Position numbers and translations under genes: made by a program | NCBI RefSeq assembly: GCF_023015765.1 | Contig: NZ_JALKAL010000001.1 | Span: forward strand, 419,478 to 483,477 | DNA length: 64,000 bases | Origin: Ornithinimicrobium sp. F0845 | GTDB taxonomy: Bacteria > Actinomycetota > Actinomycetes > Actinomycetales > Dermatophilaceae | Reading direction: 5' to 3' | Part shown: in pieces, positions 44,070 through 52,496 of the stretch | Layout of the letters: the number at the start of each line of letters is the position of its first letter | Position numbering within the stretch: position 1 is the stretch's first letter | Notes under the pieces: model-generated | Told to the model about the DNA's origin: nothing | Databases searched by the model: none | Seen by the model: the letters and a program-made list of their open reading frames with translations, nothing else

Positions 44070-44980
44070 GCGTCCTGGAGCTGGCCAACACCTCCCGCTG
44101 GTACGGCAACGTCGTCGCGGTCAACGACGTGTCCATGCGCATCGGGCCCGGCGTCACCGGACTCCTGGGCCCCAACGGCGCCGGCAAGACCACGCTCATC
44201 GCGATGATGGCCGGGTTCCTGGCCCCCTCGGCCGGGTCGGTGACCCTCGACGGCGACACGGTCTGGGCCAACGTGTCGATCTACCGCTCCATCGGCCTGG
44301 TGCCGGAGCGGGAGGCCAGCTTCGGCTACCTCTCCGGCCGTCAGTTCGTCCGGGCCAACGCCGAGCTGCACAAGCTGTCCGCGCCGGGGGAGGCCACGGA
44401 GCGCGCGCTGGGCATCGTCGAGATGGCCGAGCCCGCCGGACGGCTGATCAGCACCTACTCCAAGGGCATGCGGCAGCGCATCAAGCTGGCCGCCGCCCTC
44501 GTGCACGACCCGTCCGTGCTCCTGCTCGACGAGCCCTTCAACGGGGTCGACCCCCGCCAGCGGATGCACCTGATGGAGCTGCTGACGCGGATGGGGGCGG
44601 AGGGCCGCACGGTGCTGTTCAGCTCGCACATCCTGGAGGAGGTCGAGCAGATCGCCCGGCACATCGAGGTCGTCGTGTCCGGCCGGCACGCCGCCTCCGG
44701 CGACTTCGGCGCGATCCGGCGGCTGATGACCGACCGGCCCAACGTCTACCTGGTGCGCAGCAGCGACGACCGTCGCCTGGCGACCGTCCTCATGGCGGCC
44801 GACAGCGTCTCCGGGGTCCAGCTCGAGCCACGGGGAGGGGTGCAGGTGCAGGTGACCGACTTCGGGGAGTTCGCCGTCGCGCTGCCGCGCCTGGCCAAGG
44901 ACCACCGGATCAGCCTCCGCGAGGTCACGCCCACCGACGAGTCGCTGGAGTCGGTCTTCGCCTACCTGGTGTCCGCATGA
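44066..44980 (+). CDS. ABC transporter ATP-binding protein (second pair)
   Basis: 304 aa. GPNGAGKT (35-42), YSKGMRQR signature, LLLDEPFNGVDPRQ Walker B/D-loop and SSHILEEVE are intact. It is related to but clearly different from the first ATPase, so the operon encodes either a heterodimer or two exporters. ATGA overlaps on both sides. Confidence 0.92.
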   Translation: MSVLELANTSRWYGNVVAVNDVSMRIGPGVTGLLGPNGAGKTTLIAMMAGFLAPSAGSVTLDGDTVWANVSIYRSIGLVPEREASFGYLSGRQFVRANAELHKLSAPGEATERALGIVEMAEPAGRLISTYSKGMRQRIKLAAALVHDPSVLLLDEPFNGVDPRQRMHLMELLTRMGAEGRTVLFSSHILEEVEQIARHIEVVVSGRHAASGDFGAIRRLMTDRPNVYLVRSSDDRRLATVLMAADSVSGVQLEPRGGVQVQVTDFGEFAVALPRLAKDHRISLREVTPTDESLESVFAYLVSA

Positions 44981-45699
44981 ACGGCACGGTCTCCCGGTTG
45001 GCCCTCCAGTCCCTGTTCGGCCAGAAGCGGTGGTGGGTGCTGATCGCCCTGCCCCTGCTGCTGATCGGGCTGGCCGTCCTGGTGCGGGTGCTCAGCGGGG
45101 GCGAGACCGGGGGCGCCTTCGAGCCCGTCCTGGTCGTGTTCGGTCTGGGCCTAGTGCTCCCCCTGGTGTCCCTGCTGGTCACCACCGGTGTGCTGGGGCC
45201 GGAGATCGACGACGGCTCGATCGTCTACCTGCTCTCCAAGCCGATTTCGCGGTATGTCGTGGCGCTGAGCAAGCTGCTCGTCGCCGTCGCGGTGACCGTG
45301 CTCCTCGGCGCCGGCTCCATGGTCGTCGCGGGGCTGATCCTCGAACCCTCCGCACCCGGCCAGGCGCTCGCGGTGGGCGTCGGCGCGGCCGTGGCGGGCA
45401 CGGCATACTGCGGTGCCTTCGTGATGCTCTCGGCGATCAGTCGCCACGCGATGGTCGTCGGACTGATCTACGTCCTGGTCTTCGAGGGGCTGCTCGCCTC
45501 GTGGCTCGCGGGGCTGCGCTACGTCAGCGTCTCGGCGTTCGGTCGCCGGATCGCAGGCGCACTGGACGACGCCCTCGAGCCGATCGCCGGCAACCTGCCG
45601 CTGGCCTACGCGTGGATCGCGAGCCTCGTGGTGCTCGTGGCGGGGTGCTACGTCGCCGGGCGCAGGCTCTCGCACTTCCAGCTCCGCGGCGAGGAGTGA
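44977..45699 (+). CDS. ABC-2 type permease (second pair)
   Basis: 240 aa, six hydrophobic segments. Contains GPEIDDGSIVYLLSKPISRY, the loop found in ABC-2 permeases that contact the ATPase. Last gene of the operon. Its stop is directly followed by two copies of a 32-nt interspersed repeat rather than a classical terminator. Confidence 0.87.
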   Translation: MNGTVSRLALQSLFGQKRWWVLIALPLLLIGLAVLVRVLSGGETGGAFEPVLVVFGLGLVLPLVSLLVTTGVLGPEIDDGSIVYLLSKPISRYVVALSKLLVAVAVTVLLGAGSMVVAGLILEPSAPGQALAVGVGAAVAGTAYCGAFVMLSAISRHAMVVGLIYVLVFEGLLASWLAGLRYVSVSAFGRRIAGALDDALEPIAGNLPLAYAWIASLVVLVAGCYVAGRRLSHFQLRGEE

Positions 45700-45760
45700 C
45701 CCCCCAATTTTCTCAGGGGTTTTGCTGCCCGATCCCGCATTTTCTCAGGGGTTTCGCTGA
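45698..45760. repeat. Interspersed 32-nt repeat, two tandem copies after the ABC operon
   Basis: TCTCAGGGGTTTYGCTG occurs at 45711 and 45743 (period 32), each preceded by ATTT. Reverse complement CAGCAAAACCCCTGAGAAAA then TTGGGGGGTC aligns with the maoC-linker copies. Confidence 0.85.
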
Positions 45761-45816
45761 TCCCGGCCACCAGCCGAGCGCGGAGCAGTGGCCGGGACCA
45801 GCAGCTCTGGGGTCAC

Positions 45817-46557
45817 TCACCGCGCGGTGTAGCCACCGTCCACGACGAACTCCGCCCCGGTGATGAACCCGGCCTCGTCACCGGCGAGGAAGGCGATCAG
45901 GGACGCCACCTCGTCGGGGGTGCCGAGCCGGCCCATCGGCGTGGCCTCGGCCAGCATCGCGCGGTCCGTCTCGCCGAGGATCGGGGTCTCGATGAACCCC
46001 GGGTGCACGGAGTTGACCCGCACGCCCTCGGTCGCCCAGCCCAGGGCCGCGCTCTTGGACAGCAGCCGCACCGCGCCCTTGGCCGAGTGGTAGGCCGGGC
46101 CGGTGCCGAAGCCGCCGACGATGCCGAACATCGAGGAGACGTTGATCACCGAGCCGCGCCCCGAGGCCTTCAGTGCCTCCGCCGCGGCCCGCATCCCGAG
46201 GAAGACGCTGGTCTGGGTGACCGCGACGACCTTGTCCCAGGTCTGCGTCGTGGTGGCCTCGATGGGCTGGTCGTCGCCGATGCCTGCGTTGTTGACCAGG
46301 ATGTCGAGCCCGCCGTGGTCGGCCAGGGTCTGCTCGACGACGGCGGTCCAGTTCGCCTCGTCGGCCACATCGAGGTGGGAGTATGTCGCCCGCCCACCGG
46401 CGGCGGTCACCTCACGGACGACCTCGGTCCCGAGCTCGTCCTGGACGTCGGCCACCACGACTGTGCACCCCTCGCGGGCGAGCTGCAGGACGGTGGCCCT
46501 CCCGATCCCGCTGGAGCCCCCCGAGACGATCGCGACCCTGCCCTCGAACCGTGCCAT
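45817..46557 (-). CDS. Short-chain dehydrogenase/reductase
   Basis: 246 aa classical SDR. GGSSGIG (13-19) binds NAD(P), NNAG at 89-92, catalytic Ser141, Tyr156 and Lys160 (YHSAK), and Asp37 after the second strand favours NAD. Closest in style to cyclopentanol/3-beta-hydroxysteroid dehydrogenases, but substrate cannot be fixed. Monocistronic, convergent with the ABC operon, with a long repeat-filled upstream region. Confidence 0.88.
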   Translation of the reverse strand: MARFEGRVAIVSGGSSGIGRATVLQLAREGCTVVVADVQDELGTEVVREVTAAGGRATYSHLDVADEANWTAVVEQTLADHGGLDILVNNAGIGDDQPIEATTTQTWDKVVAVTQTSVFLGMRAAAEALKASGRGSVINVSSMFGIVGGFGTGPAYHSAKGAVRLLSKSAALGWATEGVRVNSVHPGFIETPILGETDRAMLAEATPMGRLGTPDEVASLIAFLAGDEAGFITGAEFVVDGGYTAR

Positions 46558-46668
46558 GACTGCCTCCCGTCCTCGTGCCGGACATGCACCGGCTCCGCAG
46601 GTGCGGACGTTGACGCCCGCACCACCTCCAGTATCTACTACAAGACGTAGGAGTGGCGAGTTCTCGGG

Positions 46669-46752
46669 GTATGCCGTTGGTCACGTGGAGCGTGCCGTTG
46701 GTCCCGTGGAGCGTGCGGCTGCTCACGTGGAGCGTGCCGTAGCTCACGTGGA
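46669..46752. repeat. Four 21-bp tandem units containing CACGTGGA
   Basis: Units 46669-46689, 46690-46710, 46711-46731 and 46732-46752 follow GCGTGCCGTTGGTCACGTGGA with a few substitutions. Confidence 0.9.
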
Positions 46753-46754
46753 GA

Positions 46755-46862
46755 GGGACTGCGTGGGGTTCAGTCCCTCTGGTGGACACAACCCCACGCA
46801 GTTGGTCACGTGCAGCGGGACTGCGTGGGGTTCAGTCCCTCTGGTGGACACAACCCCACGCA
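46755..46862. repeat. Two identical 46-bp hairpin elements (62-bp period)
   Basis: Each copy (46755-46800, 46817-46862) folds as TGCGTGGGGTT, CA, GTCC, loop CTCTGGT, GGAC, AC, AACCCCACGCA: an 11-bp outer and a 4-bp inner stem. Each is preceded by CACGTG. Confidence 0.9.
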
Positions 46863-46881
46863 CAGAGGCACCCTCCCGGCG

Positions 46882-46957
46882 GGTCCTGGCCCCGACCGTG
46901 ACGGTCTGATCCCGCCCCCTACCGGGACGGTCTGGTCCTGGCCCGACCGTGACGGGT
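46882..46957. repeat. Direct repeats of GACCGTGACGG
   Basis: GGTCCTGGCCC(C)GACCGTGACGG occurs twice, with an intermediate ACCGGGACGGTCTGGT copy; period about 25-27 nt. Confidence 0.7.
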
Positions 46958-46961
46958 CGAG

Positions 46962-47015
46962 CAAGCCCCTATGACCATGCGGGGCAGTTCCGAAACCCCT
47001 CTGAAGACGGGGGCC
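46962..47015. repeat. Interspersed repeat, two copies after the aspartate aminotransferase stop
   Basis: CAAGCCCCTATGACCATGCG starts at 46962 and CGAAACCCCTCTGAAGACGG at 46991. On the minus strand they begin right after the TGA at 47016-47018, the same position relative to a stop as the copies at 45.7 kb. Confidence 0.65.
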
Positions 47016-48224
47016 TCAGGCCAGGAGGTCCTGGATCCGCCCGACGCCCTCGGCGAGGTCGTTGTCGCCCAGGGCGTAGGACAGGCGCAGGTAGCCCGAC
47101 GGCCCGAACGCCTCGCCGGGCACGACCGCCACCTCGACCTCGTCGAGGATCAGCTCGGCCAGCTCGGCGGAGGTCTGCGGGGTGCGGCCCCGGATGGTGC
47201 GGCCGAGCACCCCGGCGACGCTCGGGTAGGCGTAGAAGGCGCCCTGCGGCGTCGGGCAGGTCACGCCGTCGATCTCGTTGAGCATCGAGACCATCGTCTG
47301 CCGGCGCCGGTCGAAGGCGGTGCGCATCTCGTCGACCGCCTCCAGCGACCCCTGCAGCGCCGCGATCGCGGCCCGCTGGGAGACGTTGGCGACATTCGAG
47401 GTCGCGTGCGACTGCAGGTTGGTCGCGGCCTTGACCACGTCCTTCGGGCCGATCATCCAGCCCACGCGCCACCCGGTCATCGCATAGGTCTTGGCGACCC
47501 CGTTGAGGACGACGCAGGTCTCGGCCAGCTCGGGGACCGCGACGGGCATCGAGGGCGCGGTGGCGCCGTCATAGAGCAGGTGCTCGTAGATCTCGTCGGT
47601 CACCACCCAGAGGCCGTGCTCGAGGGCCCACCGCCCGATGGCCTCGACCTGCTCGGGGGAGTAGACGGCGCCCGTCGGGTTGGAGGGCGAGCAGAACAAC
47701 AGCACCTTGGTGCGGTCGGTGCGCGCGGCCTCGAGCTGGTCCACGGTCACCAGGTAGCCCTGGTCGTCACCGGCGAAGACGTCGACCGGCACGCCGCCGG
47801 CCAGCCGGATCGCCTCCGGGTAGGTCGTCCAGTACGGCGTCGGCAGCAGCACCTCGTCGCCCGGGTCGAGCAGCGTGGCGAAGGTGTTGTAGACCGCCTG
47901 CTTGCCGCCGTTGGTGACCAGGACGTTGGCCGGCTCCACGGCATACTGGCTGTCACGCTGCGTCTTGGCGACGATCGCGGCCTTGAGGTCGGGCAACCCG
48001 CCGGCCGGGGAGTAGCGGTGGTTGGCCGGGTCCTGCGCCGCGGCCACCGCGGCGGCGACGATGTAGTCGGGCGTGGGGAAGTCCGGCTCCCCGGCGCCGA
48101 AGCCGATCACCGGGCGTCCCTGCGCCTTGAGCGCCTTGGCCTTGGCGTCGACGGCCAGGGTGGCGGACTCGGCGATGGAGCCGATGCGGGCGGAGATGCG
48201 GGGCGTCTGGGTGCTCTCGGTCAC
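47016..48224 (-). CDS. aspC: Aspartate aminotransferase (PLP, class I, type Ib)
   Basis: 402 aa. [10 protein letters not shown] near the N-terminus, [11 protein letters not shown] (phosphate side), [12 protein letters not shown], Asp210/Tyr213 and PLP Lys245 in [16 protein letters not shown] are the type Ib signatures. In many Actinobacteria this gene sits next to tRNA-Trp-secE, as here, which supports the assignment. GTG 48224 is chosen because it gives the family start [14 protein letters not shown]. Longer upstream codons would run into the tRNA promoter. Confidence 0.92.
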   Translation of the reverse strand: MTESTQTPRISARIGSIAESATLAVDAKAKALKAQGRPVIGFGAGEPDFPTPDYIVAAAVAAAQDPANHRYSPAGGLPDLKAAIVAKTQRDSQYAVEPANVLVTNGGKQAVYNTFATLLDPGDEVLLPTPYWTTYPEAIRLAGGVPVDVFAGDDQGYLVTVDQLEAARTDRTKVLLFCSPSNPTGAVYSPEQVEAIGRWALEHGLWVVTDEIYEHLLYDGATAPSMPVAVPELAETCVVLNGVAKTYAMTGWRVGWMIGPKDVVKAATNLQSHATSNVANVSQRAAIAALQGSLEAVDEMRTAFDRRRQTMVSMLNEIDGVTCPTPQGAFYAYPSVAGVLGRTIRGRTPQTSAELAELILDEVEVAVVPGEAFGPSGYLRLSYALGDNDLAEGVGRIQDLLA

Positions 48225-48265
48225 CGTGCCATTGAACCACCGCTGGAGATCCGTCGGATGGCTGG

Positions 48266-48295
48266 TTAGCACCGGCCCGTCTGATCGCGTAGACT
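48266..48295 (+). promoter_or_regulatory. Promoter of tRNA-Trp/secE/nusG (TTAGCA-18-TAGACT)
   Basis: TTAGCA 48266-48271 and TAGACT 48290-48295 with an 18-nt spacer, about 60 nt before tRNA-Trp. Confidence 0.5.
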
Positions 48296-48356
48296 TGCTC
48301 CTCGGATGTTGACGCATCCCATGCTGGAGCCTGCCCACCGGGCCCCGGCGCCATCT

Positions 48357-48429
48357 AGGGCACTAGCTCAATTGGTAGAGCACTGGTCTCCAAAACCAGG
48401 GGTTGGGGGTTCGAGTCCCTCGTGCCCTG
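48357..48429 (+). tRNA. tRNA-Trp(CCA)
   Basis: Acceptor AGGGCAC pairs with GTGCCCT (48422-48428), discriminator G. Stem CTGGT/ACCAG with loop CTCCAAA gives anticodon CCA at 48390-48392. T arm GGGGGTTCGAGTCCC. CCA end not encoded. Position before secE is conserved in Actinobacteria. Confidence 0.97.
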
Positions 48430-48483
48430 CGCGACGCGACCGCGCTGGTCGCTGCCGACAACGAAGTGTGAGAAAGGTAGTCC

Positions 48484-48732
48484 GTGTCTGAGACAAGCGC
48501 CCGTGACACCAAGGGTGTCGACCGTGGCCACAGCCAGGCCGGAGCGCCGCCCCGTCCCAGCACCTACGTGGCCCAGGTCATGGCCGAGCTGCGCAAGGTG
48601 CACCGGCCGACGCAGCGTGAGCTGATCGTCTACACGATCGTCGTGCTCGTCTTCGTGCTGATCGTGATGGGCTACGTCGTGGGTCTGGACCAGATCTTCA
48701 CGAGAGTGGTCGACTTCGTCTTCGGCGGCTGA
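48484..48732 (+). CDS. secE: Preprotein translocase subunit SecE
   Basis: 82 aa with one C-terminal membrane helix (about 50-72) preceded by the family segment [20 protein letters not shown]. It clamps SecY in the membrane. GTG 48484 is the first codon after a weak GAAAGG site. Same strand and order as nusG, rplK and rplA. Confidence 0.95.
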   Translation: MSETSARDTKGVDRGHSQAGAPPRPSTYVAQVMAELRKVHRPTQRELIVYTIVVLVFVLIVMGYVVGLDQIFTRVVDFVFGG

Positions 48733-48814
48733 CCCACCCGGTCCAGCCCCGTGGTCGCCCGAGACCACCGGCCGCCAGCGCGGCCACCCGCCCGACAGTA
48801 GTGAGGAAGTAGTC

Positions 48815-49702
48815 ATGTCCGAGCAGTGGACGAACGCCGAGGACCCCGAGGTCGACGAGACCGCCACGACCCTCGGTGCGCAGGACGGTGCCCAGGAGTA
48901 TGCCGAGGAGCCGGTCCAGGACGACGCCGCCGGTGAGGCGCCGGTCGAGTCCCAGGAGACCGACGAGGCAGAGGCGCAGGCTCCTGCTGAGGACGCCGCT
49001 CCCGACGCGGATGACGCGCCCGCCGACGAAGCCACTGCCGCCGACGACGGGCCCGCCGCCGATGACGCTCCCGCCGAGGACCCGATGGTGGAGTTCCGGA
49101 ACACGCTGCAGTCCCAGTTCGGTGACTGGTACGTCATCCACTCCTACGCCGGCTACGAGAACCGCGTGAAGGTCAACCTCGAGACCCGCGCCACGAGCCT
49201 CAACATGGAGGACTACATCTTCCAGGTCGAGGTCCCGATGGAGGAGGTCACCGAGATCAAGTCCGGTGTCCGCAAGCAGGTCCGCCGCGTGCGGATGCCC
49301 GGCTACGTGCTGGTCCGGATGGATCTCACCGACGAGTCGTGGGGCGCCGTCCGGCACACCCCGGGCGTGACCGGCTTCGTCGGCAACGCCCACCAGCCGG
49401 TGCCGCTGAGCATCGACGAGGTCATCACCATGCTCGCCCCCGTCTTCGACACCCCCGAGACCGGCGAGGCCGCCGGTGAGGGCACCACCAAGGGTGCCGC
49501 TGCCCCGGCCGCGAGGACCTCGCCCGCCGAGGTCGACTTCGAGGTCGGCGAGTCCGTCACCGTCATGGAGGGCCCGTTCGAGACCCTGCCGGCCACGATC
49601 TCGGAGATCATCCCCGAGAGCCAGAAGCTCAAGGTGCTGGTCTCCATCTTCGGCCGGGAGACCCCGGTCGAGCTCTCGTTCAACCAGGTCGCCAAGATCT
49701 GA
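48815..49702 (+). CDS. nusG: Transcription termination/antitermination factor NusG with acidic N-terminus
   Basis: 295 aa against about 180 in E. coli. Residues 1-100 are an Asp/Glu/Ala-rich extension, as seen in other high-GC actinobacterial NusG proteins. The NGN domain starts at [17 protein letters not shown] (103) and runs to about 210; a Gly/Ala linker (218-237) leads to the KOW domain (241-295, [19 protein letters not shown]). Binds RNA polymerase and couples it to ribosomes or Rho. AGTGAGGAAG lies before the ATG. Confidence 0.95.
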   Translation: MSEQWTNAEDPEVDETATTLGAQDGAQEYAEEPVQDDAAGEAPVESQETDEAEAQAPAEDAAPDADDAPADEATAADDGPAADDAPAEDPMVEFRNTLQSQFGDWYVIHSYAGYENRVKVNLETRATSLNMEDYIFQVEVPMEEVTEIKSGVRKQVRRVRMPGYVLVRMDLTDESWGAVRHTPGVTGFVGNAHQPVPLSIDEVITMLAPVFDTPETGEAAGEGTTKGAAAPAARTSPAEVDFEVGESVTVMEGPFETLPATISEIIPESQKLKVLVSIFGRETPVELSFNQVAKI

Positions 49703-49753
49703 ACGGACGAGATCTGCACGGACAGGAGCGGACGTCGTCCGCACACTGAACCC

Positions 49754-49775
49754 GCCGAGGACGCCCGTCCTCGGC
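49754..49775 (+). promoter_or_regulatory. Hairpin between nusG and rplK
   Basis: Perfect 9-bp stem GCCGAGGAC/GTCCTCGGC with GCCC loop, 52 nt after nusG. No T tract, so more likely processing or attenuation than full termination. Confidence 0.55.
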
Positions 49776-49830
49776 ACTGCAACCGGGTCATCGCCCGTAG
49801 GCGTGGGCCCACAACACGAAAAGGAACAGC

Positions 49831-50262
49831 ATGCCCCCCAAGAAGAAGGTCTCCGGCTTCATCAAGCTGCAGATCCAGGCCGGTGCGGCCACCCCGGCTC
49901 CGCCGGTCGGTCCCGCGCTGGGTCAGCACGGCGTCAACATCATGGAGTTCGTCAAGGCCTACAACGCCGCGACGGAGTCCCAGCGTGGCAACGTCATCCC
50001 GGTCGAGATCACGGTCTACGAGGACCGCTCGTTCACCTTCATCACCAAGACCCCGCCGGCTGCCGAGCTGATCAAGAAGGCCGCGGGTGTCGCCAAGGGT
50101 TCCGGTGAGCCGCACAAGACCAAGGTCGCCAAGCTGACCAAGGACCAGGTGCGCGAGATCGCCGAGACCAAGATGGCCGACCTCAACGCCAACGACATCG
50201 ACCAGGCCGCCAAGATCATCGCCGGCACCGCCCGGTCCATGGGCATCACCGTCGAGGCCTGA
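49831..50262 (+). CDS. rplK: 50S ribosomal protein L11
   Basis: 143 aa. Family start [20 protein letters not shown] with [17 protein letters not shown], and C-terminal rRNA-binding GTARSMGI. L11 organises the GTPase-associated centre of 23S rRNA and senses stalled ribosomes for the stringent response. ATG 49831 preceded by AAAAGGA. Confidence 0.98.
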   Translation: MPPKKKVSGFIKLQIQAGAATPAPPVGPALGQHGVNIMEFVKAYNAATESQRGNVIPVEITVYEDRSFTFITKTPPAAELIKKAAGVAKGSGEPHKTKVAKLTKDQVREIAETKMADLNANDIDQAAKIIAGTARSMGITVEA

Positions 50263-50335
50263 GCCCCGACCCTCACGTGGCAGGACCAGCGCTGGTCCGC
50301 AACACCACAACTCCACCCCTTTCCAAGGAGCAGAC

Positions 50336-51046
50336 ATGAAGCGCAGCAAGGCCTACACCGCCGCCGCTGAGAAGATCGCGGACGGCAAGTTCTACACCCC
50401 CGTCGAGGCCATCGCCCTGGCCAAGGAGACCTCGACCACGAAGTACGACGCGACCGTCGAGGTCGCCCTGCGGCTGGGCGTCGACCCGCGCAAGGCCGAC
50501 CAGCTGGTCCGCGGCACCGTCAACCTGCCAAACGGCACCGGCAAGACCGCGCGTGTCCTGGTCTTCGCCAACGGTGACAAGGCCGAGGCCGCCCGCGAGG
50601 CCGGCGCGGACTACGTCGGCTCGGACGAGCTGCTGGAGAAGGTTGCCGGCGGCTGGCTCGACTTCGACGCGGTCGTCGCCACCCCGGACCTGATGGGCAA
50701 GGTCGGTCGACTGGGCAAGGTGCTCGGCCCCCGCGGCCTGATGCCGAACCCGAAGACCGGCACCGTCACCATGGACACCGCCAAGGCCGTGAACGACATC
50801 AAGGGCGGCAAGATCGAGTTCCGCGTCGACAAGCACGCCAACCTGCACTTCATCATCGGCAAGACCTCGTTCGACGCCGACAAGCTGGTGCAGAACTACA
50901 GCGCCGCCATCGACGAGGTGCTGCGCCTGAAGCCGGCCTCCTCCAAGGGCCGCTACGTCACCAAGGCGACCGTGAGCACCACGATGGGCCCGGGCATCCC
51001 GGTCGACCCCGCGCGCGTCGGCAGCGTGGTCGCTGCCACCGAGTGA
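50336..51046 (+). CDS. rplA: 50S ribosomal protein L1
   Basis: 236 aa two-domain L1 ([48 protein letters not shown]). Binds the L1 stalk and, in many bacteria, its own mRNA to repress rplKA; no clear copy of that site is identified by eye here. AAGGAG before ATG. Followed by a strong terminator, so rplKA ends here. Confidence 0.98.
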   Translation: MKRSKAYTAAAEKIADGKFYTPVEAIALAKETSTTKYDATVEVALRLGVDPRKADQLVRGTVNLPNGTGKTARVLVFANGDKAEAAREAGADYVGSDELLEKVAGGWLDFDAVVATPDLMGKVGRLGKVLGPRGLMPNPKTGTVTMDTAKAVNDIKGGKIEFRVDKHANLHFIIGKTSFDADKLVQNYSAAIDEVLRLKPASSKGRYVTKATVSTTMGPGIPVDPARVGSVVAATE

Positions 51047-51059
51047 TCTGAGCAGTATG

Positions 51060-51098
51060 CCGAGGGCCCGGTGAGCGATTCGCTCGCCGGGCCCTCGG
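51060..51098 (+). terminator. Intrinsic terminator of rplKA
   Basis: CCGAGGGCCCGG-T-GAGCG pairs with CGCTC-G-CCGGGCCCTCGG around ATT, followed by TCTGTTTGG. A GTATGCCG word overlaps the left foot. Confidence 0.9.
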
Positions 51099-51180
51099 TC
51101 TGTTTGGTGGTGGGCCCCAGGTAGCGGGCCTCGTGAGGCGGGTGGGTGGTCCGCAGTGGCAGGCCTCGTGTGGTGCGCGG

Positions 51181-51280
51181 CGTGTTTCCGTCCGCGGGCG
51201 CTCTTCCTCCGCAGCTCGTCCGCCGCGCCGCGTGTTTCCGTCCGCGGCCGCTCTTCCTCCGCAGCTCGTCCGCCGCGCCG
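51181..51280. repeat. 50-bp tandem duplication
   Basis: Copies 51181-51230 and 51231-51280 begin CGTGTTTCCGTCCGCGGSCG and differ at one base. Confidence 0.95.
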
Positions 51281-51311
51281 CGCGCGTCACAACGCTCCGA
51301 GCGCACGTGGT

Positions 51312-51388
51312 GTGTGGACTTTGTGCTGCTGTGTGGGAAAAAGTCCCCTAGGGGGGTCAAAAGCCACACGCAGGCACAAAGTCCACAC
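51312..51388. repeat. 77-bp cruciform element
   Basis: Outer arms GTGTGGACTTTGTGC (51312-51326) and GCACAAAGTCCACAC (51374-51388) pair perfectly. The stem continues inward through TGC/GCA and GTGTGG/CCACAC to an A-rich loop with the palindrome CCCCTAGGGG (51345-51354). CACGTGG lies just upstream, as before the 46-bp hairpins at 46.8 kb. Confidence 0.9.
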
Positions 51389-51463
51389 GCGGGAGGCATT
51401 GGCTGGCCACGCGCCCGCGGCGACGACAGGGGGTGTCCCGACTCATCCGGCAGGATGGGGGAC

Positions 51464-52474
51464 ATGACGACAGTGGACCACCAGGAGGCCGACCGGGTGC
51501 GCGATGCGGTCCAGCAGTATGTCGAGCGCCAACCCGCGCTGGTCCGGGCCACGGAGGGGTTCATCGCGCTGGTCACCTCGGCGCTGGACGACGCGGGCAT
51601 CAACTATCTGACGGTGACCGGCCGCACCAAGTCGGTGGAGAGCTTCGCCGGCAAGGCCGCCCGCAGGGTCGACGGCCGGCTGCAGTATCCCGACCCGCTC
51701 GAGCAGATCACCGACCAGATCGGGTTGCGGGTCATCACCTACGTCCGCGACGACGTCGCCGCCGTCGCCCAGCTGCTGGCGGGCGAGCTGACCGTGCTCG
51801 ATGACCGCGACATGGGCCAGGAGACCGCTGACCAGGGACGCTGGGGCTATGCCAGCCGGCATCTCGTGGTGGCCGTCGACGCCAGCCGCACGCTGACCCC
51901 GGCGCAGGAGGCCCTGCGCACCTTCACGGCCTCGGTGCAGATCCGCACCGTGCTGCAGCACGCGTGGGCGGAGTTCGAGCACGACATCCGCTACAAGGGG
52001 ACCATCCCGCAAGCCCACGCCCCCGATCTCAACCGACGCTTCACACTGGCGGCGGGGCTGCTGGAGCTGGCTGACCAGGAGTTCTCCGCCATCCGGGACC
52101 GGCTGCAGGCAGCCCTGCCCGAGCAGCCCCCCGAGGAGCCGGACGAGGACGACCCGCGGCTCAGCGCCCAGGAGCTCGCCAAGTTCCTGGCCGGGCAGTA
52201 TCCCGATGCCGGCTGGTCGCGCACGGAGCACTACGCCTGGATCTCCGGGCTGCTGCTGGAGCTCGGCGTCACCTCGCTGGAGGAGCTCAGCCACGTGCTG
52301 GGCGGCGTGGACGGCGAGGCCATCACGGCACGGATGGGCTACCGCTACCCGCCCGCGGCGGTGCGCCGCCTCGACGACGCGCTCCTGGCCGTCTTCGGTC
52401 CGCAGTACGTGCAGCTCCACGGCAACAGCCATCGCGTGGACCAGCTGGCGGAGCGGCTGAAGAAGCTCGGATGA
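51464..52474 (+). CDS. RelA/SpoT-domain alarmone synthetase-like protein
   Basis: 336 aa with a (p)ppGpp synthetase domain (about 25-185) and no HD hydrolase, TGS or ACT domain. Catalytic signatures are present: VTGRTKSVESF (Arg54, Lys56), ITDQIGLRVITY (Asp84), GYASRHLVV, and SVQIRTVLQHAWAEFEHDIRYKG. An acidic linker (195-210) leads to an unclassified C-terminal helical domain of about 120 residues. It may make ppGpp or a related alarmone or modify another target; sequence cannot decide. CAGGAT 7 nt before the ATG suggests a leaderless mRNA. Convergent with the metacaspase gene. Confidence 0.82.
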   Translation: MTTVDHQEADRVRDAVQQYVERQPALVRATEGFIALVTSALDDAGINYLTVTGRTKSVESFAGKAARRVDGRLQYPDPLEQITDQIGLRVITYVRDDVAAVAQLLAGELTVLDDRDMGQETADQGRWGYASRHLVVAVDASRTLTPAQEALRTFTASVQIRTVLQHAWAEFEHDIRYKGTIPQAHAPDLNRRFTLAAGLLELADQEFSAIRDRLQAALPEQPPEEPDEDDPRLSAQELAKFLAGQYPDAGWSRTEHYAWISGLLLELGVTSLEELSHVLGGVDGEAITARMGYRYPPAAVRRLDDALLAVFGPQYVQLHGNSHRVDQLAERLKKLG

Positions 52475-52496
52475 GGCCGGGTGTGCCGGCCCGGCC

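Larger units (their letters stand above)
46558..47015. other. 458-bp intergenic mosaic of repeats
   Basis: No gene visible. In order: a CTACTACAAGACGTAG stretch near 46640, four 21-bp units (46669-46752), two identical 46-bp hairpins (46755-46800, 46817-46862), GACCGTGACGG direct repeats (46882-46957) and two units of the interspersed repeat (46962-47015). Confidence 0.85.
51047..51463. other. 417-bp intergenic region after rplA
   Basis: Holds the rplA terminator (51060-51098), a 50-bp tandem duplication (51181-51280), a long cruciform (51312-51388) and the CAGGAT -10 of the next gene (51451-51456, 7 nt before the ATG). No gene is supported. Confidence 0.8.

Noticed and set aside
46558-47015. 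Small protein gene reading through the 21-bp repeats
   Set aside because: The 21-bp period keeps a frame open (repeated HVERA), but there is no start with ribosome site and the frame then runs through the hairpins.
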